This document shows, piece after piece, positions 1 to 12,170 of a stretch of DNA of 64,000 nt. Under the pieces are notes generated by a model. It had not been told where the DNA came from and did no database searches. It was given only the letters and a program-made list of their open reading frames with translations. Position numbers and translations under genes: made by a program. Source of the stretch: Pyxicephalus adspersus (taxonomy: Eukaryota > Chordata > Amphibia > Anura > Pyxicephalidae); NCBI RefSeq assembly GCF_032062135.1, contig NC_092862.1, forward strand, positions 94,135,279 to 94,199,278, written 5' to 3'. The number at the start of each line of letters is the position of its first letter. The first letter of the stretch is position 1.

Positions 1-861
1 AGGTCACCCTATTTATTACTGTAATGTTTCTGTATAATCTAGCATCCTTAGTCTTGTTGCCTATTAATGAAATTGTGAAGAGTTGGACCACTGCTTTCAC
101 AGACAAGCAAAAGTCTGTTTCTGCAAACAAGCTGCTGCATGTGTGTGACAGCAGAAGTGCAGCTGTCCATGCACAAGTTACCTAACCCTTTCTGCAGAAA
201 TTAGTCTATAAAATTCACAACAAGAAAATACTGATTACTGCATATGCAGTCTGACACCATTATGGTAATAAGTAGGGAACCTTTAAAATGACTTTGCCTT
301 TATCTGATAATAGTTTATTTTAAGTCCAATTTACTGAAAGCTATTGCTCTATCCATCTAGAGTAGAATACCTTCTTTAGTGGATCTCACCCAAGATGAAA
401 TATTCAGGCAGTGGGTCCCATTGTTCAGTAATAGTTCAATAATATATTTTAGCTGTGCAACAGGCTTTATGTATAGGTAAGTATAAATCACAGGCTAAAA
501 TCGTCCTAGAAGAAATAGTCTGTTACCCTTCCAACTAAAAGATCGAAATGGTCAGCACATTAATCTTTGTATTCATGCCATTCTATTTCGAACAAACCCA
601 TCAGTTTTTTATTTTACACTGTGGTGAGGTAATTTATACATATGTGTAAAACTACTTATTTTTTTTTGCTTTTAACAATTTCCCAGAATTTAGCATTTAT
701 TTCATTACAAGTAGCTCCTGAGTTAGTATATATTGTGTTGCCAATATCAACAAGCAGATTTTCTCAAGTGGGTCAAGTGTGAAAATAAATTCAGAATTAA
801 ATACACAAATTATCATGTTGGTTGATCTTAGTAAAGAGCCAGAGATATTTCACTTATGTAA
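1..861. other. Non-coding AT-rich DNA, nothing recognised
   Basis: I see no gene, RNA or recognisable repeat here. The sequence is AT-rich with scattered stops in all frames. It may be single-copy intergenic or intronic DNA. Confidence 0.5.
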
Positions 862-1247
862 ATTAAAGTGCTACCATCCCTCTAACGTCTAATGTGTGTA
901 CTGAAGATACCTATGAAGAACTATGAAGTATAGAAAAAATTGTCCCTTCTGCAAAAAAAAAAAAAACCTGCCTAAAATATCTGATCAAAATTTTTTATCT
1001 GCATTCACTCATCCGCTGGCACACCATCTTGATCTGCTTCTCTTCTGGCAAGGCTGGAAAGACAAAACTCCTACGCATGCGGCAGGACATACCAGGTATT
1101 CCCAGCCATGGCGCTTTACGCTGTGTATACTTCTAGAAGAAGATTGCAAACAGGCAGGCAAGCATGTTTTATTCCAGAAGGGAAATCGCCTGCCCATTTA
1201 AAAATCCTGCCTGATCACAGTATTTGTAATGCAAAACTATAGTTCCA
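862..1247. repeat. Possible MITE or other interspersed repeat
   Basis: The block is richer in GC than its surroundings. Its edges carry related inverted motifs: ATTAAAGTGCTACC on the left, and on the right the complement of ATTAAAGTGGAACTATAG. It contains an A14 run near 952-966. The right-hand motif followed by TTTGCATTAC resembles a repeat I associate with frog genomes, but only one copy is obvious here. The open frames on both strands overlap each other and look like chance frames. Confidence 0.35.
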
Positions 1248-1713
1248 CTTTAATGTCTTCACTGTAGCTGGTTTTATTAAGTGCTACAGTTTACAAGCTA
1301 TAACAGCAGGTTTGATTGCGATTTCTTTAAACAACCACCACTTTTCTAATTTTTTTTGGGGGGTGTAATCACTGTGGTTTACTTATGTCTAACCATCTGT
1401 TTTTGGAGTTACATCTTGTTCACATAATGCTATTGCATTCTATGAAAGAAGAAAAAACAAATGGTTAGCCTATTCTCCATGAATAAAACTTTTATGCCAC
1501 TGGCCAGATTTACATAGCTCTAACATCTATGGAGTTAGACACCTAATCCTTGATCAATTCTGCCTGTGTTTTATGTCTCAAACTGTTATTAAACCAAAAA
1601 ACAAATATGTATATATTAGGACTTTTAAGGCAGCAAAATTTAGGACAATATTATTTATTCATATTTTTAACATTTGTGATAAAATCCCATTGATTGCATA
1701 CAATTTAAAAGAG

Positions 1714-1715
<2 letters not shown>

Positions 1716-1757
<42 letters not shown>
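1716..1757. repeat. (AT)n microsatellite
   Basis: About 40 bp of alternating AT with one TTT interruption near the right end. It generates spurious Tyr/Ile-repeat open frames on both strands. Confidence 0.95.
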
Positions 1758-3628
1758 GTAAGTACATAACAATACCTCCAGATATCCAAATTCATTTGTA
1801 CACATATGGCCAAATCAATTGCAAAAACATTGTAGGTACCTATTACACATATACATTTTATACAGGGGTCTTCATTCGACTTTGGATATCCACCATTCAC
1901 ATATACATGTTTTGCAAATAGAAATCAGCTTCATCAGGAAACAAATATATGCAGACAGGAGGTAAGTACTTAAGAAGTAAGTATATTAAAATTAAAAATT
2001 ATGAATAAATTAAAATTGTCTTAAATTTTGGTGCCTCAAAAGTCCCAATATATACATATTTGTTTTTTGTTATAGCTAATTAACTATGTGGCAGTACTGA
2101 TTGCTGTGCAGGATTAGCAAATTTATGTTGTTTCACTTGTTATTGAACCATTTAAAAACACCACTCATTTTATAATGGTTACTTCCAACAAATGTAGTGG
2201 ACATATAAAGTATAATATACTGAATAAAACTGTTCATTCAATTGAATTACAAGAACGGTAAATTTAAAAACATTTTATCTGAATAAAACTACTAAATTTT
2301 GGTGATCTGTGGTTTGTTTTAAGTTTCAGGACTTCCATATTTAATACGCCTGGAAGGAAATTATTCCTTTTTCTCACAGACTAGTATTTGCCTAAGATCT
2401 GCTTTAATAAACAGTATACACAAGCAGTTCATTCATAGATTCAGTTTGGATGAGATGGACCTCCTTTAAATAAATTTATCAGGCCTGTCTGCCATGGATG
2501 ACCTAGCTTCTTCTAGTGGATGGTTAGCAAATGCTGATCACAGCCATTGCAAGCTGAATTTGTTTTGCAGGTTTTAAAAGAAAATGGATAAAATATCTTT
2601 AAATATTTAGCAACCTTATTCTGATTATCAAGTCAATGGATCAGGTAGCCGTTCACTCTAAATGGAAAATAGTTGACAATTTTCCATCAGAATAAACCCT
2701 GCATGGGGATTCCATTCTATTAAAATCCACTTCTACTTTTTCACAGATGTTGTTCTATACGATCACACCTTTGCACTGGAACCTCCCGTACACAATCATG
2801 TTTGAACAACATCTTTAGCAGCAGTAGAGTCTTGTGCTGTGTTAGCCTTTTAGTATTGCAGACAATTTTATGTTCAAGTGATGCTCCTAAAAAAAGGATG
2901 TAAGCAATCCTGTAAACTTCTCCTGTAAACTGTAAATATTCTCCTTTTCTTTGTTTCATTCCTTGCTTCGTATCTATTTTTCTAAATGCATTTGTTCCAC
3001 AACTAGCACCCAATAAACTCACTTTTGCTGCACTATGTGGGATTTTAGGTCATGGGCATATTCATTTTGTATCTACAGGTGTACATTTTGTTAATGGGCT
3101 CATGAAGTTTAAGGATCTCTATTTACTGTTATACCTGACTGGGTTTTGAAAATTCTTTGCTACTACCCATTGTTTTGTTTTCCTATTTGTAGATTTATGT
3201 ATTTTTATTATCTTTTGTACCTTTCTGGTATTGTTTCTATTGCTTATATTATTATGCTAACAAAAAAATGCTTAAAATAAAAACAGAATAAAAAATATTT
3301 TCCTTTATTGACAAGCTTTATTCATTCCACTGGGGTCAGGAATTACAACAGATGTGTAGGCAAACAATTAAAAAACAGAAAAGAGGTAAATCCTTACAAG
3401 GAACATGTTATGTGGTCCCTTTTGTTCGGTTTATTATACAATTTGTTATATAGGGTTTTGTTATATCTGTGCGCTAAGTACACAAAATACCTGTTAATCC
3501 TCCCAGAAATCTCATCGGCTAATTACTTTTAATGCTTTGTTGCTAATGTTCTGTTTTTATCAGTAATTTTTTCCCCGCTTCCCTGCCAAATCTGTTATAG
3601 AGCAGAAGGTTATTGTACTTATATCCTA
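1758..3628. other. Non-coding stretch, nothing firm recognised
   Basis: No supported gene. Around 3130-3300 there is a T-rich segment ending in AAAATAAAAACAGAATAAAA, which could be the 3' tail of an old LINE, but no coding relic lies upstream to confirm this. Confidence 0.45.
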
Positions 3629-3800
3629 CAACAGTCCTTCTCAAATTTTTAACCCCAGAGGAACACTTTTTATTTCCAGGTCTCAGTGAAACCCTGCCAA
3701 AACCACTTCTTTAGGTTTCAGTGGCACAAATGCCCATCAAATTCATGGTGAGCTGAAAGAATGTTTTCCTTACAGCAGTGTTCTGATTACCACCCTGTTA
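3629..3800 (+). mobile_element. Probable hAT terminal fragment
   Basis: CAGTCCTTCTCAAATTTTTAA followed by a CCCCAGAGGAACAC-type stretch resembles the ends of Charlie-like hAT elements, whose consensus is roughly CAGNGGTTCTCAAA. The segment runs directly into a degenerate tandem array, an arrangement that could be internal to one element. No partner end or target duplication was identified. Confidence 0.4.
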
Positions 3801-4058
3801 GGTCAATTTTGCTCCCAATGACACCAGGAATGGTATCTATTTTATCCCACTGACACCAATATTAGGGCTTGTTTAAACTCTATTATTGGCATTAGTAGAA
3901 TAAAATAAACCCTATAATTTCCCTAAAATCAGTGGGAGTATTTTTATGCCACTGGCACCAATGATAGGCCTTTTTTCCCTCCTACTAACACCAGAGATAG
4001 AGCCTATTTTAACTCCACTGACACCAATGACAGGACTAATTTTACTTATATTGAAGGT
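3800..4058. repeat. Degenerate minisatellite, CCACTGACACCAATGAT motif
   Basis: The motif CCACTGACACCAATGA-(T/C)AGG, followed by a T-rich spacer, occurs about six times in diverged form: near 3818, 3849, 3950, 3985, 4017 and, with alterations, in between. Spacing is roughly 30-40 bp. Divergence suggests an old array. The minus-strand frame across 3912-4235 reflects the repeats and is not evidence of a gene. Confidence 0.7.
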
Positions 4059-5047
4059 AAAGGGGGAGTAAAAAAGTTCCATTGCCATTGTACTTGTATC
4101 CTTATGTCCCATTTTGTGCAAATCGTAACATATAAAGAGGAAAGGCTTAGTACTACGAGCCATACATTGTAAAACTCTGTCCAAATTTCGGGCCAAATCC
4201 ACTTTTGAAAATGCCCCTAAGTTTCTGTTCACCATTAGATTTATTATTTGTTAAATGTCTTTAAGGCGTCACTTCTCAATATTTCTAACCATCATGGCAG
4301 CTCTGGCTTTAAGGATGCCGCATAGGTACCTAACTGGAACCTTTTAAAGGAAACAAGTAGTAAGAGAGATATATTCCTGGCTTGTCTTTGGCTTCAACAC
4401 ATTTTGAATCACTGACCTAAAACAAGAATGCAGCTTGAAAAGCCATAGTGAAATCTAAACTCCTATTTAAAACTCAAATTCATAAAAATAACCATTATAT
4501 AGTATACTCTAACAAATGTAAATAAAAATTAGACAAGTACCAACATCCCCCCGCCTCCACCTCCACACTCACACACGCATGTGCAACGCTGTTTTTTTTA
4601 TCATTGTGATATTTTGTAATAGAACACATTACAGTTTAAATGGTTCTATTAAAGTTTACAGTTTAAATGAGATAATGACTGTAGGTTTGTTGTTGAATTT
4701 GCATGTAAGTCGGAACAGGTACATTATTTTAATAAATGCAATTAGGACAGATGTTTGTCTCAACATTTTATTAGGCAGTGTGGTGTCAGTTACTGTAAAA
4801 AATCATCACTGTGAGCTAATCACAAACAAAGCAAAAAAAACTTTATGAAGCCTAGACATTCAATAACTTCTGGAGCAAGCTGTGCTTTGATATGCATAAA
4901 CAAACAACTGCAGAATTAGTTAACAACTACGGATCAGCTAAGCTCTTAAGATCACCCACAACCTCAGCTGTGTTTAGCAAAGATTTCTTCTGCAAGCCAT
5001 GCAAACCACCCCCCTACCCCCTTCAAGCCTCCGTCCTGCACATGAGG
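4059..5047. other. Non-coding stretch
   Basis: No gene recognised. A short C/A-rich segment occurs at 4545-4580. The small frames at 4579 and 4892 have no recognisable domain. Confidence 0.45.
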
Positions 5048-5121
5048 GAGCGGGGGAACCCCGTTCGTATCTAGGAGTCGTTCGTAGGTCGGATATCCTT
5101 AACCCGAGGACTACCTGTATT
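5048..5121 (-). mobile_element. Terminal fragment of a small DNA transposon
   Basis: Read on the minus strand from 5121, the segment begins TACAGGTAGTCCTCGGGTTA and continues through CpG-containing sequence to about 5050. This matches a terminal sequence I associate with vertebrate DNA transposons (TACAGGNGGTCCCCGGGTTA type). It abuts the L2-like LINE fragment that follows. Confidence 0.45.
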
Positions 5122-6345
5122 GGAATAAGGAAGAGCATTTCAGAGAGTCTGGGCAGCCCTAATAAAGTCTTGAAGTGATGTGTGTGATGAGGCTATGGCC
5201 CTAATTTATCAAGCAGAATCGGATGATCACTCGCGCATTCGTAAATCCGAAATCGTACTCCGTCGCGCTATTCAGCAACTAAAAAAGCTTGCGGCCGGAG
5301 CCGCGCACCTCCGGCAGCTTTACACTGGCGAGCTTGCATTAAAAGTCACTGTTCCCCTAAAAAATCATTCTTTCTAATGGCACACATATTATCCTTAGTC
5401 CTAAAAAAAATTGTTTGCGCTGTTTAAATGTTTTAAACATTTATGTGCGCTAAGAAAAAAACATATTTTTAAATCACTTATTTCTTTCCTGTTAGGCAAG
5501 AGTTAACCGATTTCAACTCCTCTCCATAGGCGCCTATATAAAAGCTTCCGATGCCTTGTCGTGCACGAGCGCGATGCTGCGGGCCTGACATCGCACAACT
5601 CTTTTTTTTTTTTTTTCTCAATAAAGTCACAAGCGCGCACACGTTCTTTTGCTGCTTACGTATATGTGTGTGTGTATATATTTATTCCTATCCTACAAAC
5701 TATATAGCAACATAATTGCTATGATCTCACCATTGAGCTTAACAGATCCTCCTTAATCGCGCAGCTGGAATCTAATCGCCTTAATTGGCAGATTTGGGCC
5801 CCCTATTGCTCATTATTATCAAGCCAGGAATCCGGCTGGCAGTGAGGAGGCGAGTGTACGAGCGCACTCGACTCCGGACCGCGGGAAACCGCGCTCACTG
5901 GTCGCGCGTACTTTCGCGCTTCCAGCGAGCACGGATTTTATTGATGAATCAGGGCCTATGAGTGAACAGGCCATCATTAGGTCATTGGAGAAGTGAAGAG
6001 AGCGGCTATGGGTACATTTTTCTTTCAGGTCAAAAAGGAAGGTTAGAGATTTGAAGGCAAAGCACAGGAACTTGAATTTGATTCTGACATGAACTGGAGC
6101 CAATGTAGAGAATGGCAAAGAGAGGAAACAGAAGAGGAGTGGTGAGAAGGATAGATAAGTTTGGATGCAGCGTTCATGATAAATCGTAGAAGAGAGTCCG
6201 GTTAGTGGAATACCCAAGAGAAAGATGTTACAGTAGTCTAAATGGGAGATAGGAGATAAACATGTGTACAAAGAGTTTGGTGGTTACTCAGATGAAGGTG
6301 GCAGGACCTGGAAATGTTCGGAATGTGGAAGCTGAAGGAGAAACA
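5122..6345 (-). mobile_element. L2/CR1-type LINE fragment, antisense, interrupted
   Basis: On the minus strand, 6271 down to about 5957 encodes the C-terminal part of a non-LTR reverse transcriptase of the L2/CR1 group. Readable motifs in order are SHLDYCNIFLLGIP (the family has S.LDYCN.LL.GLP) and VRIKFKFLCFAFKSL (the family has RI.FK.L.L.FKAL). The linker between them has diverged. The LINE sequence resumes at 5196 and runs to about 5122. A CpG-rich MITE at 5197-5956 splits it. Other copies of the 3' end of the same LINE type are scattered through the window. No start, endonuclease or YADD core is present, so this is a dead fragment. Confidence 0.75.
5197..5956. mobile_element. CpG-rich MITE (or composite of two) inside the LINE
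   Basis: The ends are inverted: GGCCCTAATTTATCAA on the left and the complement of GGCCCTGATTCATCAA on the right. Flanks GAGGCTAT and TATGAGTG share TAT, so the empty site would read GAGGCTATGAGTG, consistent with a 3-bp duplication. The interior is dense in CpG (many CGCG steps) against a CpG-poor background, which suggests recent arrival or a different origin. It also holds the palindrome AAATGTTTTAAACATTT near 5427-5443, a T16 run at about 5602-5617 and a GT/AT stretch at 5661-5680. A second TIR-like start near 5815 and a GGGCCC near 5795 suggest one element adjoining or nested in another. The frames at 5180 and 5819 are side effects. Confidence 0.7.
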
Positions 6346-8274
6346 TGTATTACTAAATTAGCATAACAAAGAGCAGTCAGTAATGTCAGCCTCCATTTTC
6401 TTTACAGTTCAGGTTTCCTCTGTTGTCTCTGGTTCTAGGTATAATGTAGGTACTGTATGCTTCCAGAAATTATAGAGATAATTCACTATCAATATGTCAG
6501 GATTTTAGGCTAAACATTAGGTGTTCATATTTTCTCTAGGCTACAGCATAAGAACAGCAAACTAGAAGTTTTTCAGTAAAGCTTTTTTTATTTTTATTAT
6601 AAGGTTTGTGAGCTCACACCACCACTGTATATAAAGTGAGTTGATAAGGTGAAATGCTCATAAAGACAGGTGACAGGGCTTCTTTTTTTATTTCTTCTCT
6701 CTGTGGAACAATGACTGCCCTATTTTGCATGTACAGCAATCAAAATGATACAACAGATTTGGACATTCAAAGATGTGTGTAAAGAAAGAGAGCACGCAAA
6801 GGAATTTAGTTGCTTTTGTTATCCCTTAACCACTAGAGAACTAACTGACGAAATCACAAGTGAATATACAGCTCTGGCTTTATGTGTTTAAAGAGAACAG
6901 TGTGAAGAGTAGATTAGATGTATGAGCATTTTCTGAACTCTCTTTTCTTCTTTGTTCTATTGAAAGCAAACTGCTGCTTCATCTCCCTCCAGCTATTGAT
7001 AATATGATTCAAAAACATCAGAGGGAATCTAACCCAAGATAGGTGCAGCACTCGAGGGAGCTTGCTATCCTTTGTTTTACACTGTGGTTCCGCTTGGAAT
7101 CTTGGAGTATTTGCAAGCAACATCTTATTTCATGGCCCTGCTTCTTAATTTGAGAGATTAAACTTAATGCTATCCAAAGGGCTTTTCTATGAAGGTGGTT
7201 AGCATAGTCATATTGGCACAGAAAATCAATTAAGATGCTGACAGCTTTTTCAGATCACATGGTGGCCACACTAGCTCCACTGCATATATGAAATAACAAG
7301 TAAGCAATTAAAATGTAGACCATACATTCAGTAGGGTTTTAAATTAAACATTTTCCTGTTTCTGTTCATTTTCATTTGAACTGTTGTTGGCAATCTATGT
7401 TTATCTGTTATTGTAGTTTAAAATGTGACAACTCTACCAAGAATTTACATATAATGTTAAAATAAGAGACAAATTAATCAAGTCTTATTTATCTTTTACA
7501 ATGAGAAAAATAAATAATATCATATTTAGGCTACAAACATATTTGACCCGCATCTTAGAAATCGTTATACAATGGTTACAATACAATATTCTCATTTTCT
7601 TAATTTGCAGCCTCAAATGAATACACACAGGAAAAAGAAAGAAAAATTCTAGACATGTTTATTCAATGCAACTGTGATATTGGGAAGAGAGGGAATCAGC
7701 AACCGCAGCTAGCATGCAGAACACAGTTCAAATGAAATGAAGTCCCTTTATCTGGGCCAAAGTATTATAGTTGATCTTCAGTTAACACAAATAAAATGTT
7801 ATCTCAAGAGTCCAAAGCTTTCAGAGTCCCAAAGTCCTGTACAGTCCAGTTTACAAACAGTTTATGCTTTGGAGTCTAACCTTCAGGCAGGGAAAATACA
7901 GCTCCTCATCACAGAATTTAGGGTCCACACTTGCTTGCATGCTGCCATTCCATAGCAAAACAGATATACTTCTGATAGCATACCTGCTATCCCATTATGA
8001 CCCAGACCTCCTATCTGCCTTCATACTATTTCTAGATCACATACTGTTTACAGAGCCCATGCCCCAAATAAACGAAAAACATACCTCCTGTCCAAGACCC
8101 ATCCCTGCGGTGCTCCACAGCAACGTATAACATCCGAGTGAAAGATGTGATAGCAACAGTTTAAAAAAAAGGAATTTAAAAAAACAGAATTGCTGAGATG
8201 GATAAAGGATACTTGTGGAACCAAATTTTCCTGTAATAGCAGCTTTGAGTCTTTTGAGATATGCCAAGTTTGCA
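6346..8274. other. Non-coding stretch, no repeat recognised
   Basis: No gene supported. Overlapping short frames at 6914-7123 and 7737-8267 occur on both strands and lack domains. The part around 7170-7300 has a balanced, non-repetitive texture (see findings). Confidence 0.45.
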
Positions 8275-8359
8275 CATTATTATTATTATTATTATTATTA
8301 TTAATAAACAGGATTTATATAGCGCCAACATATTACGCAGCGCTGTACATTAAATAGGC
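8275..8359 (-). mobile_element. L2-type LINE 3' end with TTA tail
   Basis: A (TTA)n run is followed by AATAAACAGGATTTATATAG and CGCCAACATATTACGCAGCG CTGTACATTAAATAGG. Read on the minus strand this is a LINE or SINE 3' end finishing in GGCGCTATATAAATCCTGTT plus a TAA tail. It is nearly identical to the copy at 19595-19673. Confidence 0.75.
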
Positions 8360-8429
8360 TGTGCAGTATTTGCCCACGCTTCATTACAGGACCGTTCAGT
8401 CAAATTAGTTAGTGACTGTTGGACTGCAA

Positions 8430-8600
8430 CCTTTTAGTAATTCCAAAGATTTTTAATAGGGTTGATGTATGCTTGGGGTCTTTGTCATGTTGGAAAGTGA
8501 ATCCCTCAGGAAGTTGACGGTATTTGCCCTATCCATTTTTCCTCCTACTATAACAAGTCCCTGTGCTGGATTTTTTGAAGGGGTTTCAGTTCCCCACAAG
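8430..8600 (-). pseudogene. Tc1-like transposase relic
   Basis: On the minus strand the sequence reads GGKMDRANTVNFLRDSL and then, after a frameshift, FQHDKDPKH. That second motif corresponds to the FQ(Q/H)DNDPKHT block holding the second catalytic aspartate of Tc1/mariner DD34E transposases. A truncated NPI(E/K)NLWNYLKR-like block follows near 8440-8460, where the catalytic glutamate region should lie, and part of the intervening sequence is missing. Terminal repeats were not found, so only an internal 3' piece survives. Confidence 0.65.
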
Positions 8601-11065
8601 GAGGTATGAGAGCTGAAATCTTGCACTTTGCAGTTTAGTATGTACTACAAATGTTTATAAGAATATTTATTTTTTTCTATTTAGTATACTTATATTTTGA
8701 ATCTTATTAATTTCTACTCTTGCATTATCTCTTGCCTTTCCTAAATTATCAAACATTTTACCTATTATTCATAACTGTACTTGGATCAGATTTTTAACAT
8801 TCAAACAAAATATCTTTTTTCTAGTTATTATTAAAATATTAAAACATCCCTTTATCTGCAGAGGTAGACATCGATCCACAAAATGCATGACATTAATGAA
8901 CTTCTCATGTACCTTCTGGTTTAAGATGTTTGAATTACCAAACTGTATTGCTATAAATATGAGGTGGCATTTATTTATTTTATCCATTTTGACATTTGTA
9001 TAAAGCTATTGAATCATATTATACAATATGACTCTATTGGGCTTTCAATCCTTTAAGTTACTGTTTGAGGGTGCTATATATATGATGTCCACCTTTAGTC
9101 GCCATCTTTGGTAAAAAAAAAAAAAAAAAAAAACTAACATCCTAATTTTGGGTAATTAGAGTTTTGGTTAATTTTCATCCCTTGTCCATCCACCTTTGGA
9201 TATCTGTAACAGACTAATCTCTGATTTTTACCTGAGACACTTTTGTCATCAGCCTGTGAGGTTTCCTTATATTATATATTTTTTAAAAATCACTACGGTA
9301 GAGTTTCTAAGATTCCACCTTCAAGGTAAGTTTTTTTAGAAAGCTTAGTAAGTTAGGAAGCCAACCAAATCACCAGTGTTTGTGGGAAGAAATCTAGGTG
9401 TGGCCTGTAATATTAAAAGGCTGATTTGGAAAACACTGCAAAAAAGATTATATACTTTAGTAATCATGTTCTTTGCACCCTCTGGAACAGAATCACAAAC
9501 AACATTCATAGTGCTTCTTCTGATCTGAGATAACCATAACTGTGCAAGTGCCATGAAGCCTGAAAGTAGTGGCTTTTCAGGCCAAGACTACATTGAAGAT
9601 TAAAATCCCTCTGCTAGTGAGATATTAATCAGTTGTTGGCAGTCCCTATATTTGTAACACAAAAAAGTGATATGATTTAATGAGAGAAGTAACAACAGTT
9701 CAATCCCCCGGAAGAAAAGAGATTAAATCCTTAGTGTAGCCCTAGGCTTAGTGGTCCCTAAAAACAAGTTTGAAAAATGCTGCTGAGAGGTTCCTTCATA
9801 AGAACATAGGTAAGACTCATTAAAAAAATATTACTAACACTAAATAGAAATATAAAGAAAGCCATTGCTGACCTCCTTCTGAGTCAATGGCCTTGAACGA
9901 GCATGCAATCAGTGAAGTTGAATAGACTTTGTGCTTGTTACTTGTCTAAATGGGAGAGTAATGAAGTCAGTGAATTAGCAAGACAACCAAAAAAAATAAC
10001 ATAAATTGCAGAATTTTTGTTTCTGTCCTTATGGAATATGTTAAAACTCTTGTCATCTATAAAAAAAAACTCTCATTATGGTGCTGCAAATGTTGTTGGT
10101 TTATAGTTTAGGATGGTGGAATGCAGAAGAGCCTTCCACAGGCTTCTTCTCCACTGGTTTCAGGACTGATGACCAGTCCTTTCTGATATATTTACATATA
10201 AGGTTGGGCCCATGGTCAGCAATGATTCTGCCTTGTATTTTACAACACACCCACATTCTGAAGCAAAGTAAAGAAGATTGCTAACTGCAGTAGGAGTGTA
10301 GTGAATTATTTCTTGAAATAAACAAAACAAATGGTAATTCATAAAAATATCCAGGTAGTTTTTATTTGGGTTTGTTTCCCTAAAATTTATGCTGAACTAA
10401 AACCTGCTTCACCTCTCCCAAAATTAACCTTGGTAAGAAATGATCTTTAGCTCAAGTAGACCTATTGAAACCAGGTGTAACAATTCAGTATGTATTATGA
10501 GCTTCATGCATAGTAATACTGCATATACTGTTTATGTTAAGTATATTATCAAAACTGCATCTGTAAACAAAGCATCTTTTACTTTTTTCAGTTAGCCTCA
10601 ATGATTGTTTTAAATACCTATGTATGGTAACCTAAAAGTTCTATAACATATTTTTTATTGCCTATATTTTTATAATTACTTTAAATAATACCAAAGGAGT
10701 CTCGGAGAATGAAACCACATTTATTTGCCTGCCAGATAAGATGATGGGATAGCCTAAAAATATCAATCTCTTTCACAAGACAAATATACAAAACCAGCCC
10801 AGCATGACAAATTTATCACCCAAAAAGAAGGATAGCGCATTCAGAAGCTTTCAGCTCATATCTCTTGTAAACATTTTATCATCCCCACCTCCGACCATCA
10901 TCAGCTACAGCTTGGAGAAGCTGAAGACAAATTGATAGCCAGCTTTCAAGAATTGGGTTAGCACAATTGTGTTCATTTCATTTATCCTCCTAGAAAACAC
11001 ATGCACAGTGTGCAAATGTAATGTCAAACAGATAAAAATGTAACAATGTGTTTGCCTGGGATATG
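8601..11065. other. Non-coding stretch with an A21 run
   Basis: No gene supported. A 21-base A run lies at 9113-9133 without a recognisable retroposed body upstream. The 69-codon minus frame at 9345-9554 has no domain I recognise. The portion 10690-10985 is non-repetitive and is discussed in the findings. Confidence 0.45.

Positions 11066-11102
<37 letters not shown>
11066..11102. repeat. (AT)n microsatellite
   Basis: Alternating AT with two A-rich interruptions, followed by TTGTTGTATTG. Confidence 0.95.
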
Positions 11103-11104
<2 letters not shown>

Positions 11105-11914
11105 TTGTATTGCAATGTGTAATAAATAGCTACTAATGCTTTTGTTACTGTTTTTTTATTTAACGATAACCTGCGTTTCATAAATTTTGCCCTAAAGTTA
11201 ACCCGTTTGAAGCAATAGGGAGAATCTTGAGCAATTTTGTTATTCAATTTTCCCCATTTTAGGGCTAATAAACAAACTAATGTCAATTAAAAGTGTTTAA
11301 TTAAGGCTGTGTACCAATGGTAAACAACCATGTACTCTGGTATTGCATAAATGGCAAGGAATTGAATTTGTTTTTATGGTTAGCTTTGCTTACATACAGC
11401 TGTATTTGAACTTTCACTTGAAAGGTACATTTTTTTATTTTTATTTTACCAGTGACACATGCTTATTAATCAAGTAGTATTAGCTCACTTTTACCAGCAG
11501 ATAGAAATTGGCTAGTAGGTCACTGAGGCTGTTCTGTTCTCAATAATGCAAAACTGACCTTCCACTGGCGTTTTAGTTATGTATAATAGGTCTAAAATTT
11601 TTACTGGAGGGTACAGTGAACTTAGGGGGCACACAGTTGTTGCACTGTTCTTCTTTGAAGCAATGCAGCGATGTGAAGCAAAGAAAAGGCAGCTCCAAGA
11701 ACAGATGGTCAGTTAGAATTGAATGCTGCACTTTCAGTGCCCTAAACCTAAAAAAGGAACTATGAACATAGGATAGGGACCAAAAATCTTAATAACTGAC
11801 TCATACTGCTGCTCATGTTCCAAAGACCAAGAAGTGCATTATAATTAATAAAATAACTAAAAACAAAGTTTTGCCACGAGCCCACGGCAGCAGCAAATTC
11901 AAACTTTATTCCTA
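11103..11914. other. Non-coding stretch
   Basis: Nothing recognised. Short frames only. Confidence 0.45.
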
Positions 11915-12170
11915 AGAGCAGGTTCAGACCTGCTTCTTTAATGTGTGATCTTGCCATCTGCTCAAGCACTCACCTGACAGCACTGGCTCAAAAAGCTGGT
12001 GGCAGTGAACAGCCCTAGTACTAAAAATATTTACTGCAGTCACTATTCATTCTCTATGGGGGCTGCCACAGGGAGATGCTACATGTAGCGTTTTCCCAAG
12101 CGGCAGTGTTTCGGTAAATGAACCGCAACCTCACTGCCCTACCATTACCACAAAATTCTAGTGCTAACTG
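11915..12170. repeat. Candidate MITE, GGTTCAGACCTG end
   Basis: It begins with AGCAGGTTCAGACCTGCTT and contains ACTGCAGTCACTATTCATTC and CACTGCC motifs. Related motifs (GTTCAGAC, ATTCATTCGCAC in complement, CACTGCC) are found in the element at 25602-25785. The right boundary is uncertain. Confidence 0.4.

Noticed and set aside
1573..1900. Frames with Ile/Tyr repeats near 1.7 kb
   Set aside because: They are translations of an AT microsatellite.
5819..6271. 150-codon minus frame as a single protein
   Set aside because: The first part is the LINE reverse transcriptase C-terminus and the rest is read-through into an inserted MITE.
9113..9133. A21 run as the tail of a processed pseudogene
   Set aside because: No recognisable coding or retroposed body upstream and no flanking duplication.
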